Source of the DNA: Calditrichota bacterium
GTDB taxonomy: Bacteria; Calditrichota; Calditrichia; Calditrichales; J004
Reading direction: 5' to 3'
Length of the DNA: 38,283 nt
NCBI GenBank assembly: GCA_024277115.1
Contig: JAJRVW010000227.1
Location: 1 to 38,283, forward strand
Shown here: piece by piece, positions 7,398-15,912 of the stretch
Numbering within the stretch: the stretch's first letter is position 1
How the letters are laid out: each line of letters opens with the position of its first letter
Position numbers and translations under genes: made by a program
Notes under the pieces: generated by a model
Database searches by the model: none
What the model was told of the DNA's origin: nothing
Seen by the model: only the letters and a program-made list of their open reading frames with translations

Positions 7398-8105
7398 TTG
7401 AAGACTATACTTTTTTTATTAGTGGTGATAGTTCTGCACATTTCATGTTCTGAGAAAACAAGGGGTCCGGCTGTACCAGCGTCTTCAAAAAATCCACCAA
7501 CTTTGCAAAGCCTTTTACCGGATGTAAAAACCACCTCAAACAAAGATATTGAAAATTTTATTATAAAAATCCAGCCGGTAACAGACAGTACACTCATCAG
7601 AAAACGTGCTATCACTGGCATAGTGTCCATCACCACAATAATCGATCAACAAGGTAAAGCAAAAAAATTGATCATTAAAAAATCAATTAATCCTGTAATT
7701 GATAAGTTAGTGACCAAGGCTATCAATAATTCTGAATTTATCGGAAAAAAAAATATAACAGGAAAATCGGCAGATTATTTTATTGATTTAACATACATTT
7801 TCTACCATGGAAATATTTTAACCCCTCTGGCAAATGGTTTGTCCATAAATAGGTTAACAAAGAAAACTGAAACACCCACAGAAGAAAATGGCACATTCGA
7901 GTTCTTCGCTGTTTCCGATAAACCATTACTAACTAAACGGCCCACACCGTACTATTCCGATGAAGCAAGACGCTCCGGCGCAAAAGGAAAGGTAATGGTC
8001 ATGGTAACAATTGGAAAAGATGGCACTGTCAAGAACCTTGATATCTTACGCGCCGATCATGATTTGCTGATTATCTCAACTTTAGATGCAGCCGCCCAAT
8101 GTTAA
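7398..8105 (+). CDS. Lipoprotein with two TonB C-terminal-like domains, cut by a late in-frame stop
   Basis: The TTG at 7398 is preferred as start: AAGAGG lies 7 bases upstream and the protein then opens with a lipoprotein signal, KTILFLLVVIVLHISC, with Cys17 as the lipidation site. Residues about 50-135 look like a first TonB_C fold (GIVSITTIIDQQGKAKKL). Residues about 170-235 are a clear second one (RPTPYYSDEARRSGAKGKVMV, IGKDGTVKNLDILRA). The reading stops at TAA 8103-8105 after DAAAQC. The same frame continues FKPAKQRGKFVRVKMAIPFE and on to TAA at 8178-8180, which is the missing last strand (family pattern AAxQWxFxPA). As read the protein lacks its last 24 residues. It is probably anchored in the outer or inner membrane facing the periplasm; its role is unknown. 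Confidence 0.75.
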   Translation: MKTILFLLVVIVLHISCSEKTRGPAVPASSKNPPTLQSLLPDVKTTSNKDIENFIIKIQPVTDSTLIRKRAITGIVSITTIIDQQGKAKKLIIKKSINPVIDKLVTKAINNSEFIGKKNITGKSADYFIDLTYIFYHGNILTPLANGLSINRLTKKTETPTEENGTFEFFAVSDKPLLTKRPTPYYSDEARRSGAKGKVMVMVTIGKDGTVKNLDILRADHDLLIISTLDAAAQC

Positions 8106-8366
8106 TTTAAACCGGCAAAACAAAGAGGTAAATTTGTCCGCGTAAAAATGGCCATCCCCTTTGAATATAGACTTAATTAAACCGAAGCTATAAAAAACTA
8201 TCTATTTTTAGAAAGGATATGTTCTTTAGCACAACCTCTCCCACGACCATTTAAATGTTTTAGAAAATATTTTTGGGTTTACGCCTTTTGAGTCGAATAA
8301 AAAAATATTAAATTACGGATTTCAGTAATCTATCATCTACTAGACAAGGTAACAACCCTTATACCC

Positions 8367-9122
8367 ATGCACGCATCCGAACTATTTGACACCTACGCCA
8401 AAGATTACGAATCCCGCTTTATAAAAAACCCGCTCGTCGAGTACCAACGAAGCATGGTACACGCAATTCTGCGTCCTTATCTCTCTTCAAAAAAAAATGT
8501 GCTGGATGTTGGTTGCGGGCCAGGCGCTGATTTTGACTTTTACAAATCCCTTAGCCTAAATATCGATGCCATTGATATTTCACGCGAAATGATAAAGGCA
8601 GCGCGGATACAGGCAAAAAGGCTGGGCTTAAACGTACGCATTGCACGCTCTGCCATTGCTGATTTTGTGCCTGATATAAGATACGATGTGGTCATTTTAA
8701 ACTTTGGTGTAATTAATGCCATCGACGACATTGATAAAACCATGCAGACTATTAATAAAATTTTAGCCGATCAAGGCCGGGTGTTTATTGTTTGCAAACC
8801 ACCTCTGCATATTTTCACACTCAAGGCTGATTTATTGTTTTTCCGCTTCAAAAATGCCTATAACCGGGCCATCAAACACAAAACAATTACAGATGAAAAT
8901 TTTATAGTTCACCACTATGTTTCAAAACAATTTAAAAAATATTTTGTATGCGAAAAGCGATACAATTTATGCAGTATCCTTCCTTCCCCCACGCAATTTA
9001 AGCACGCCGCCTTTGCCCGTAAATGGACAAAATTATTTATAAATATGGATAAAAAACTGGCACCGGTCCTCCCTGAATTTATGGGTGGCGACCACATTCT
9101 TCATATTCTAAAAAGAAAATAA
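8367..9122 (+). CDS. SAM-dependent class I methyltransferase
   Basis: 251 residues. Motif I VLDVGCGPG is at 45-53, followed by an acidic end to strand 2 (IDAIDIS) and a VILNFGVINAI strand 4, typical of class I Rossmann methyltransferases. The N-terminus FDTYAKDYESRFIKNP matches the Methyltransf_11/25 entry region (xxYDxxAxxYDxxF). The C-terminal third (KHKTITDENFIVHHYVSKQF) resembles quinone or lipid methyltransferases, but the substrate cannot be read from sequence. It stands alone, with gaps of about 190 and 140 bases on either side. Confidence 0.85.
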   Translation: MHASELFDTYAKDYESRFIKNPLVEYQRSMVHAILRPYLSSKKNVLDVGCGPGADFDFYKSLSLNIDAIDISREMIKAARIQAKRLGLNVRIARSAIADFVPDIRYDVVILNFGVINAIDDIDKTMQTINKILADQGRVFIVCKPPLHIFTLKADLLFFRFKNAYNRAIKHKTITDENFIVHHYVSKQFKKYFVCEKRYNLCSILPSPTQFKHAAFARKWTKLFINMDKKLAPVLPEFMGGDHILHILKRK

Positions 9123-9263
9123 TTGAGCTTATTCGGTAATAAACCATAAAATATTAGCTTTTAATTTTATCTTCTTGTTCACTTCTTGACAATAGTCACA
9201 CCTATTTCTCACAAATCCTTATATTAGGTGATCTTAAAAAATCATAATATATAAAGGAGAAGT

Positions 9264-12200
9264 ATGAAGTACTTATTTTTACTATTTATCTTTCTTGCCG
9301 GTACTGCCTTCGGCCAATCTTTGGAGCGTACTTATTTTGCAAGAAATCAGGAAATCACACTCGACTTATATCCAAAAGAAATCTCTGTTTCATTTATCTC
9401 AGCCTCAGATGCCTTAAACGATCAACAAATCCTAAGCGGTGTTTTGTCCGGCTATTTATCATCTACCAAAAAAATGTATGGCCAAACAAAACGCCAGATT
9501 AAATTAAACCAGGCAATCGGTGAGGCACAATTGGTATCATTTTTAAATCAAATTAAAGACCTGCCCCAGGTTGCAATGGCAGCCCCGGTTTATAAGTACG
9601 GCAATGTACGCCAGGCTATCAACGAAGAATTTTTAGTACGATTTATGGAAGGGACCAGCCAGGCTCAAATAGATGCCTTAAATTCACAACTTGGCGGACA
9701 GTTAATCCGGGAGAACGCACCTGATACGTATCTGCTAAAGGTCGATAAGTCGACAGGCTTAAACGGTTTAACCGCCGCAAACCTGTATGCTGAATCAAAT
9801 TTAATCATTTGGGCACAACCAAACTTTATTTACCTCGAAGGTGATTTGTATAACGCTACGGCAAATGACCCTTTATACAGCAGCCAATGGGCGCATGTCA
9901 ATACCGGCCAATCTGTTGCAACAGATGCAACACCGGCCACAGTAAATGGCACACCTGATGCTGACATGGACGTAGACCTGGCTTGGGATATCCTTCCGGG
10001 TGGAATTGTAGAAGTTATTGTTGCCATCATTGATTCCGGTGTAGATTTAGACCATCCGGACCTTGTTGCCAATGTTATCACCGGTGCGGATTTTAGCGGT
10101 GATAACGATGGCCCGAATGCACCAGGCGACCAGGCGCATGGTACTAATGTGGCCGGGCTTATTGCCGCTGTGGCTAATAATGCGACGGGTGTGGCAGGTA
10201 TCGCATATAACAGTAAAATTATGCCCATTCAAATTTTTAACAGCTCCGGTAGCGCCAGTTCAGCCGATATTCCCGGTGCCATTGATTATGCCTGGCAAAA
10301 CGGCGCATGGGTTTTAAACAACAGCTGGGGTGGTGGATCGCCCGATGTGGCTTTGGAAGATGCAATTGTGCGTGCCAAAACAAATGGACGAAACGGAAAA
10401 GGGTCTGTTGTCCTTTTTTCTTCAGGTAATGGCAGCAATGGCAATGTAAACTATCCTGCACGGCTTTCTACAGTAATTGCAGTGGGCGCAGCTTCGATGT
10501 ATGATGAGAAAAAGAATGCGGGAAGTGGTGACCGCCAGGCATGGTGGGGAGGCAATTATGGTGCTGACCTGGATGTGATTGCCCCGACAATTTGTTATAC
10601 CACAGATATTGCCGGTTCGGCAGGTTATAATACAGCCTCGGGAAGCGCCGGGGACTATAATGATGTTTTTAACGGAACTTCTGCGGCCTGCCCTAATGCG
10701 AGTGGTGTGATGGCCCTGCTTTTAGCTGCTGATTCGAACCTGACAGCAGACCAGGCACAGACGAGACTGCAAGACACCGCGGATAAAACAGAATTGTACA
10801 CCTACGATGCAAACGGCTGGAACAGGCATGTGGGCTATGGCCGTGTAAATGCCTACCAGGCTGTATTGGCCGCATCCGGTGATGGAGAAGTGCCTCTAAT
10901 CAGGCACACAATAGAACTTTCTTCCTCAAATACGGCAGCCCGTACAATCTCTGCCACCATCACCGACAATACAGGAATTGCTACAGGTGCCTCACAGCCG
11001 ACACTTTATTACCGACAAATTGCCGGGGTCGATACCAGCGCATGGAATGCCGTAACCGATACCGATGGGCCTGCTTCAGACGTTTATGATTTTGTTATCC
11101 CCGGTCAAAGCCTTGGTATGCAAATCCAGTATTATATTTCTACAACAGATAATTCAGCCAATAGCCTCACAACCACATTACCTTTTGGTGGCTCCGGTGC
11201 AACAGCCCCTACCCGCTTATTTAAATACTGGGTAGCAACTTTGGCAACGCAAACATATACAAATAATACTGGGCTAAGTTGGGGTTTTTTTTCAGCAGGA
11301 TATAAATTATCAACGATTTCCATACCGGATAGCCGTACAATTATTGACATGAATGTAACACTAGACTATACAGCCACAGATGATGATATGACCATCAGTA
11401 TCGAATCACCGGAAACGATACCGACAGCTGCGGGTATCGCCACAAACAACAGCGGCTCCAATTATTCCAATACCACTCTGGACGATGAGGCGACAACAGC
11501 CATTACCGATGGAACAGCCCCTTACTCAGGTTCTTTTAAACCAGACAACCACATGCTTGGCTTTGACGGAAAAAACTCTTCAGGGACATGGACCCTGAGA
11601 ACCTATGTAAGCAACTCCTTTACACTTGGAGGTACTTTAAACGCCTGGAGTATAACAATCACCTATACAACAGACGATACTGCGCTACCTGTTGAACTAA
11701 CTTCATTTACCGCGGAAAGTAATTTTGGTACTTCGGTTTTAAAATGGTCCACTGCTTCCGAAATTGAAAACCTGGGCTTCGAAATTAGCCGCGCCGATGA
11801 AGCTGATGGCAATTATGAGATTATTGCATCGTATGCTTCCAATGAAGAGTTGAAGGGCTTGGGAAGCTCACCAAACGGAAAAAACTATAGCTATACAGAT
11901 GTAAGCGTTCAGCCCGGAAATGAATATTGGTATAAACTTATTGATGCGGATTACAACGGGCAAAGAATCGAAAATGGCCCCGTCTATGTGGAAATTTCAA
12001 CAGAAGATGGTATTAAAAAAGAATCTACATTAATCCCGGCTCAATTTGGATTAAAGCAAAATTTCCCAAATCCATTTAACCCGACGACACGCTTTTTTGT
12101 AAATATACCGGCATCCGACATGCCACTAAACGCAACGGTTACAATCTTTGATATTCTGGGGAAGAAAATTAAATCATTATTTAACGGGAGCATGGAGCCT

Positions 12201-12326
12201 GGCCAATATACACTTAGCTGGGACGGGACTAATGAGCAGGGAATCAAAGTACCTTCCGGCCTCTATATTTACTCCTTCTCATCAACGGAATATAGTAGCG
12301 CCAAACGAATGATTTTGATGAAATAA
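9264..12326 (+). CDS. Secreted S8 subtilisin-like serine protease with P-domain and T9SS-type sorting tail
   Basis: 1020 residues. A signal peptide at 1-18 (MKYLFLLFIFLAGTAFGQ) is followed by a prodomain-like region to about 200. The S8 domain has catalytic D257 (AIIDSGVD), H292 (AHGTNVAG) and S473 (NGTSAACP), with SSGNG at about 386-390. After it come a beta-rich linker, a proprotein-convertase P-domain at about 655-800 (ending GTLNAWSITITY), an LPVELTSFTA-type module, and a C-terminal sorting domain (QNFPNPFNP, FDILGKKIKSL, KVPSGLYIY, KRMILMK). The tail predicts export across the outer membrane or surface attachment by a type IX-like system. AAAGGAG lies a few bases before the ATG, and a strong terminator follows. 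Intact. Confidence 0.95.
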   Translation: MKYLFLLFIFLAGTAFGQSLERTYFARNQEITLDLYPKEISVSFISASDALNDQQILSGVLSGYLSSTKKMYGQTKRQIKLNQAIGEAQLVSFLNQIKDLPQVAMAAPVYKYGNVRQAINEEFLVRFMEGTSQAQIDALNSQLGGQLIRENAPDTYLLKVDKSTGLNGLTAANLYAESNLIIWAQPNFIYLEGDLYNATANDPLYSSQWAHVNTGQSVATDATPATVNGTPDADMDVDLAWDILPGGIVEVIVAIIDSGVDLDHPDLVANVITGADFSGDNDGPNAPGDQAHGTNVAGLIAAVANNATGVAGIAYNSKIMPIQIFNSSGSASSADIPGAIDYAWQNGAWVLNNSWGGGSPDVALEDAIVRAKTNGRNGKGSVVLFSSGNGSNGNVNYPARLSTVIAVGAASMYDEKKNAGSGDRQAWWGGNYGADLDVIAPTICYTTDIAGSAGYNTASGSAGDYNDVFNGTSAACPNASGVMALLLAADSNLTADQAQTRLQDTADKTELYTYDANGWNRHVGYGRVNAYQAVLAASGDGEVPLIRHTIELSSSNTAARTISATITDNTGIATGASQPTLYYRQIAGVDTSAWNAVTDTDGPASDVYDFVIPGQSLGMQIQYYISTTDNSANSLTTTLPFGGSGATAPTRLFKYWVATLATQTYTNNTGLSWGFFSAGYKLSTISIPDSRTIIDMNVTLDYTATDDDMTISIESPETIPTAAGIATNNSGSNYSNTTLDDEATTAITDGTAPYSGSFKPDNHMLGFDGKNSSGTWTLRTYVSNSFTLGGTLNAWSITITYTTDDTALPVELTSFTAESNFGTSVLKWSTASEIENLGFEISRADEADGNYEIIASYASNEELKGLGSSPNGKNYSYTDVSVQPGNEYWYKLIDADYNGQRIENGPVYVEISTEDGIKKESTLIPAQFGLKQNFPNPFNPTTRFFVNIPASDMPLNATVTIFDILGKKIKSLFNGSMEPGQYTLSWDGTNEQGIKVPSGLYIYSFSSTEYSSAKRMILMK

Positions 12327-12359
12327 TAAACCATTTATTTTTAGGATTTTTATTATCTG

Positions 12360-12394
12360 AGGTTTCCAGTTTTTAACTGGAAACCTTTTTTTTT
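12360..12394 (+). terminator. Rho-independent terminator of the subtilase gene
   Basis: GGTTTCCAGTT (12361-12371) pairs perfectly with AACTGGAAACC (12375-12385) across a 3-base loop, followed by nine T. Confidence 0.92.
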
Positions 12395-12459
12395 ATAGTA
12401 CGTTTGCAATCAATGTATTTTATAAGATTTTCAGGTACGAAAAAACAAAGAGATTCCTT

Positions 12460-12996
12460 TTGAAACCAATTATCTTAGCCTTGTCGGGAAGCATTAATCC
12501 CAACTCCTCCAATCGACAGATAATCAACTACCTCAGAATAAAATCCAAAGATACATTTATTTGGCGTACTCCAAGGGTAATGGAATTACTGCCCTGGTTT
12601 TCCACAGAAATAGAAATATCCCAATCTCTGAGTGTTCAAAACTGGTATAAACAAATAAATGAAGCAGACCTTATTTTATTTTCGACACCGGAATATGTTT
12701 TTAGCCTGCCCGGAATTTTAAAGAATGCCCTGGAGTGGCTGGTCTCAACCATGCTGCTGGACAAAAAACCGGTTGCATTAATCACCGCTGCGGCCAATGG
12801 TGAAATGGCGCATGAATCACTAAAAAAAATTGTGGAAACAATGGGCGCAACAATCGTCCCGGGCGCATCACTTCTTGTTCAGGGCGCGAAGGGTAAAATA
12901 AATTCTAACGGGGCAATTGGCGATAGCAAAACAAAGGATGATTTAAACGGGGTAATAACAAAAATAGGTGATTATTTAAAGCACCCACATAAGTGA
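12460..12996 (+). CDS. NADPH-dependent FMN reductase family flavoprotein
   Basis: 178 residues with the flavodoxin-like fold of the FMN_red family. The first strand and phosphate loop read ILALSGSINPNSSNRQI (residues 4-20). ILFSTPEYVFSLPGILKNALEWL at about 71-93 is the hallmark SxPEYxxxxPGxLKNAxDW motif, and ITAAANGEMAHESL follows. The start is a TTG. It ends 1 base before the end of the convergent AraC-type gene. It could supply reduced flavin, or detoxify quinones or azo compounds. A link to reductive activation of the corrinoid system next door is possible but not shown. Confidence 0.88.
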   Translation: MKPIILALSGSINPNSSNRQIINYLRIKSKDTFIWRTPRVMELLPWFSTEIEISQSLSVQNWYKQINEADLILFSTPEYVFSLPGILKNALEWLVSTMLLDKKPVALITAAANGEMAHESLKKIVETMGATIVPGASLLVQGAKGKINSNGAIGDSKTKDDLNGVITKIGDYLKHPHK

Positions 12997-12997
12997 C

Positions 12998-13834
12998 CTA
13001 CTCCTTCTGATAAGCAGCCGGTGTTTGCCCTGTAAAAGATTTAAATTGTCGATAGAAATTGGTCCTATTTACAAATCCACACTCATAGGCAATCTGGCCA
13101 ATAGAAAGATTCTTCTCTAATAATAAACGGCAGGCCCGGTCAATACGCCTCTCATTTAGAAACTGGATAAATGTTTTTTGTGTCTTTTCCTTAAAGAAAC
13201 GGCAAAAGGCCGATTGTTCCATATTTGCAATTGAAGCCGCATCCCCAATTGAAATTTTTTGTCGATAAAATGAATGAACAAAATTGTGAACGGCATGGAT
13301 GCGCTTATCCACATTTTTATTTTTGGGAGTAAAATCCGGGTTACTCAAAAGGCCCACATTTTTTTCTTTGGCTAAAAGATCAAGAAGCTGGATTAAATTG
13401 ATCAAACGTTCACTCCCTTTACTTGACATTAAATCGTCCATCAGCCCAATAATATGTTGCCGGGTTTCTCCATAAAATTTTATCCCACAACGTGATTTAT
13501 CAAGTAACGCCTCAATTGAATCAAATTCCGGTTTCCCTTTAAAAGAATCAAAAAGATTATTTGGAAATTGCAACACAAAGGCTTTAGTGGACGAGACCGG
13601 TTTTTCTTTATTTCGCCAGACATGGGCCAAATCCGGTCCGATAAAAACTAAATCACCACTTTTAAATTTCTGAACCGACTCACCGACATAACGAAGACCC
13701 TCGCCTTTAAAAATATATACAAGTTCGTACTCAGGGTGGAAATGAAAAGGCATTTCCAGTTTTGGAACCGTGAATCTTACCGCCTTAAAAGAGCTTTGTA
13801 CCGGATAGGTTATTTTTTCTTGTTTTAATTTCAT
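12998..13834 (-). CDS. AraC-family transcriptional regulator with N-terminal cupin domain
   Basis: 278 residues from the ATG at 13834. That start puts the cupin sensing domain (MPFHFHPEYELVYIFKGEG) near the N-terminus. A longer reading from a TTG at 13957 adds 41 residues of no domain character and would leave only 37 bases for the divergent promoter. The C-terminal 100 residues form the double helix-turn-helix: ISIGDAASIANMEQSAFCRF, and then LSIGQIAYECGFVNRTNFYR followed by FKSFTGQTPAAYQ. The His-rich HFHPE cupin motif suggests a small-molecule or metal effector. It is divergent from the corrinoid methyltransferase genes and is the likely regulator of that block. Confidence 0.92.
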   Translation of the reverse strand: MKLKQEKITYPVQSSFKAVRFTVPKLEMPFHFHPEYELVYIFKGEGLRYVGESVQKFKSGDLVFIGPDLAHVWRNKEKPVSSTKAFVLQFPNNLFDSFKGKPEFDSIEALLDKSRCGIKFYGETRQHIIGLMDDLMSSKGSERLINLIQLLDLLAKEKNVGLLSNPDFTPKNKNVDKRIHAVHNFVHSFYRQKISIGDAASIANMEQSAFCRFFKEKTQKTFIQFLNERRIDRACRLLLEKNLSIGQIAYECGFVNRTNFYRQFKSFTGQTPAAYQKE

Positions 13835-13884
13835 TTTCCATGCCTGCTTTAAATATTGGTCAATTTGTTCTGCTAAATAAATAT

Positions 13885-13918
13885 AAAATATTGATAGATT
13901 CAATATTTTAGTCAATAT
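13885..13918. promoter_or_regulatory. Candidate operator between the AraC gene and the corrinoid block
   Basis: AAAATATTGA (13885-13894) and TCAATATTTT (13900-13909) form an exact 10-bp inverted repeat around 5 bases. The half-site TCAATAT recurs at 13912-13918 in direct orientation, 12 bases from the first. AraC-type proteins often use direct repeats about 10-21 bases apart. The site lies in the 160-base divergent intergenic region. Confidence 0.5.
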
Positions 13919-13994
13919 AGTACAAAACCCTGCAATAATCGGTAAACCGTTTTCCAATCAGATAAAGTATATTTAAAGAGCATAAGGAGAGGTT

Positions 13995-15047
13995 ATGGCA
14001 AACATAATTTACAAGCGCACAAAAAACTTTGAACCTGATTTTGAAAACCTCTTAGAAGTATTAAATGGCCAAACCCCAAAACGGCCGGTATTATTTGAAT
14101 TTGCCCTCAATAACCGCATCATCGGGCAATTGTCCGGCGAGCAAGCTGAAGACAATTCAACCCGTCTCGCCCCTTTCCGGCGTTTAATAAAATCTTTTGA
14201 ACACGCAGGCTATGATCATGCTACAATTTCTGCATGGCGTACAAATACCTTACGTTTTCCCAAAGGAGAAATTGCAGAAAAAGAAAGCCACTCCCTCAAC
14301 GCCGGAAATATGATCTATGATAGACAAAGTTTTGAGCAGTACGCCTGGCCGGATGCTAACCAAGGGGACTATGATATTTACTACGATTTACGACACGAGC
14401 TTCCCGGCGGGATGAAACTAATCGCCAGCGGAAACGGCGGTGTTTTAGAAAATGTAATTGACCTTGTGGGCTTTGAAAATATAAGTATGATGTCGATGCT
14501 GGACGAAGAGCTGACAACCGAAATTTTTAATGCCGTTGGATCGCGATTATTAACTTTTTATAAAATTATTGCACCCATCGAAACAATTGGCGCCTGCATT
14601 GTAAATGATGATTGGGGTTTTAAAAACCAAACCATGTTCTCGCCCAATATGCTTCGACGCTGGGTTTTCCCTTGGCATAAAAAAATTGTTTCGGCCATTC
14701 ACAAGGCCGGTAAAAAAGCAATCTTACACTCTTGTGGCCAGCTGAAAGACGTGATGGACGATGTAATTGATGATCAAAATTATGATGCAAAACATTCTTT
14801 TGAAGACCAAATAACACCCATCGAAACGGCCTATAAAAACTGGGGCAGTCGTATCGCCATCCTCGGTGGCATCGATATGGATTTTTTGGCACGGCACACT
14901 CCGAAGGAAATTTTACAACGATCTAAATTAATGATCGCGAAAGGTATCGAAAATGGTGGCTACGCTTTAGGCTCAGGCAATAGTATCCCGGACTATATCC
15001 CCGATGAAAATTATCTGGCCATGATTAGTGCAGTAAATTTATTTTGA
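13995..15047 (+). CDS. UroD/MtaA-family protein, probable corrinoid-linked methyltransferase
   Basis: 350 residues of the uroporphyrinogen-decarboxylase superfamily, which includes MtaA, MtbA and CmuA methyltransferases. The central HSCG motif places H245 and C247 as zinc ligands. The barrel strands IGACIVNDDWGFKNQTMFSP and ILGGIDMDFLARH are typical of the COG0407 branch found with corrinoid proteins. The third zinc Cys of MtaA/MtbA is not seen: the equivalent C-terminal loop reads YALGSGNSIPDYIP with Ser at 327, and no Cys follows C247. It therefore may demethylate a substrate, as in bacterial O-demethylases, rather than methylate CoM. AAGGAG precedes the ATG. It is the first gene of the block divergent from the AraC regulator and 30 bases before the corrinoid protein. 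Confidence 0.85.
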   Translation: MANIIYKRTKNFEPDFENLLEVLNGQTPKRPVLFEFALNNRIIGQLSGEQAEDNSTRLAPFRRLIKSFEHAGYDHATISAWRTNTLRFPKGEIAEKESHSLNAGNMIYDRQSFEQYAWPDANQGDYDIYYDLRHELPGGMKLIASGNGGVLENVIDLVGFENISMMSMLDEELTTEIFNAVGSRLLTFYKIIAPIETIGACIVNDDWGFKNQTMFSPNMLRRWVFPWHKKIVSAIHKAGKKAILHSCGQLKDVMDDVIDDQNYDAKHSFEDQITPIETAYKNWGSRIAILGGIDMDFLARHTPKEILQRSKLMIAKGIENGGYALGSGNSIPDYIPDENYLAMISAVNLF

Positions 15048-15077
15048 TTCTTCAAGAAGAAGTAAAAAGGAAAGTAA

Positions 15078-15734
15078 ATGGATAAACTACTTGAGCAGCT
15101 TGCCCATGTTGTGGAAGTTGGAAAAATTGATAAAAATACGCCCTACCCGCCTGAACTAAAAGACAAAGATGGCGCATCCGAGCTTACATTACAGGCCATC
15201 GCGCAAAAAATCGATCCACAAAAAATACTGAATAACGGCCTTATGCCCGGAATGAAACGCATTGGCGAAAAATTTTCGCGGGGAGAAGCTTTTATCCCCA
15301 ATATGCTGATCGCGGCGAAGGCAATGAACACAGCTATGGTACACCTTCGCCCATTCTTTTTAGCTGGCAGCATCAAACCGAAGGGAACCCTCGTTTTGGG
15401 TACGGTTAAAGGCGATCTGCACGATATTGGAAAAAATTTGGTGAAAATGATCATGAAAGGCGATGGTTGGAATGTCGTCGATCTTGGAACGGATGTAAGC
15501 AGTGAAAAATTTGTACAGGCACTGGATGAAAACCCGCAATGCATTATCGGCTTAAGCGCACTGCTAACTACCACCATGTTAAGTATGGAAGACGTTATTA
15601 AGGCCGTTAAATATAGGAATCCGGCAACACAGGTTTTTATAGGTGGCGCGCCCCTTTCTCAAGAGTTTGCAAATAAAATTGGGGCAGACGGTTTCTTTGC
15701 CGACCCGCATAGCCTGGCAGTCCATTTTAATTAG
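15078..15734 (+). CDS. B12-binding corrinoid methyl-carrier protein (MtaC/MtbC type)
   Basis: 218 residues. The N-terminal helical cap (B12-binding_2, about 1-88, with GLMPGMKRIGEKFSRGEAFI) is followed by a Rossmann B12-binding domain (about 95-215). The cobalt-ligating motif D113-x-H115-x-x-G118 is intact within GTVKGDLHDIGKN, and GLSALLTTTM at about 159-168 is the second hallmark loop. It carries the methyl group on cobalt between a demethylating methyltransferase and an acceptor enzyme. The first partners are encoded on both sides: the UroD-like protein upstream and MtaB downstream. A ribosome site AAAAGGAAAG precedes the ATG. Confidence 0.94.
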   Translation: MDKLLEQLAHVVEVGKIDKNTPYPPELKDKDGASELTLQAIAQKIDPQKILNNGLMPGMKRIGEKFSRGEAFIPNMLIAAKAMNTAMVHLRPFFLAGSIKPKGTLVLGTVKGDLHDIGKNLVKMIMKGDGWNVVDLGTDVSSEKFVQALDENPQCIIGLSALLTTTMLSMEDVIKAVKYRNPATQVFIGGAPLSQEFANKIGADGFFADPHSLAVHFN

Positions 15735-15760
15735 TACCTATCTTTAAAGTCTTCACTTGG

Positions 15761-15795
15761 TGTCATTCTGAGTCTAAGAACGACTCAGAATGACA
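15761..15795. repeat. 14-bp perfect inverted repeat, TGTCATTCTGAG dispersed family
   Basis: TGTCATTCTGAGTC (15761-15774) and GACTCAGAATGACA (15782-15795) are exact reverse complements around a 7-base loop. The strong hairpin lies 26 bases after the corrinoid gene and could attenuate or stabilise the transcript. The core matches copies at 177-188, 3364-3374 and 26541. No gene lies in 15735-15912. Confidence 0.8.
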
Positions 15796-15912
15796 GACTA
15801 AGACTTGCTTTTTAACGTATAAATCAGAGTTTAGGGACAGGCACTAATTCGCCTGGTTTAACAGCATTCTAACCCTTTTTGAAAAACTTATTTAAACCCA
15901 AAGGATTAATCC

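Noticed and set aside
2577-8105. TAA reassigned to glutamine, explaining the internal stops in cysN and the TonB_C lipoprotein
   Set aside because: Many intact genes here (cysC, cysD, nifJ, rnfA and others) end at TAA exactly where the family ends, so TAA is a normal stop.
13835-13957. 41-residue N-terminal extension of the AraC regulator from a TTG
   Set aside because: It adds no domain, would leave 37 bases for a divergent promoter, and the dyad at 13885-13909 lies inside it. ATG 13834 places the cupin normally.
15761-15795. Terminator splitting the corrinoid block
   Set aside because: The hairpin has no T-tract directly after it and belongs to a dispersed repeat family, so it is kept as a repeat.
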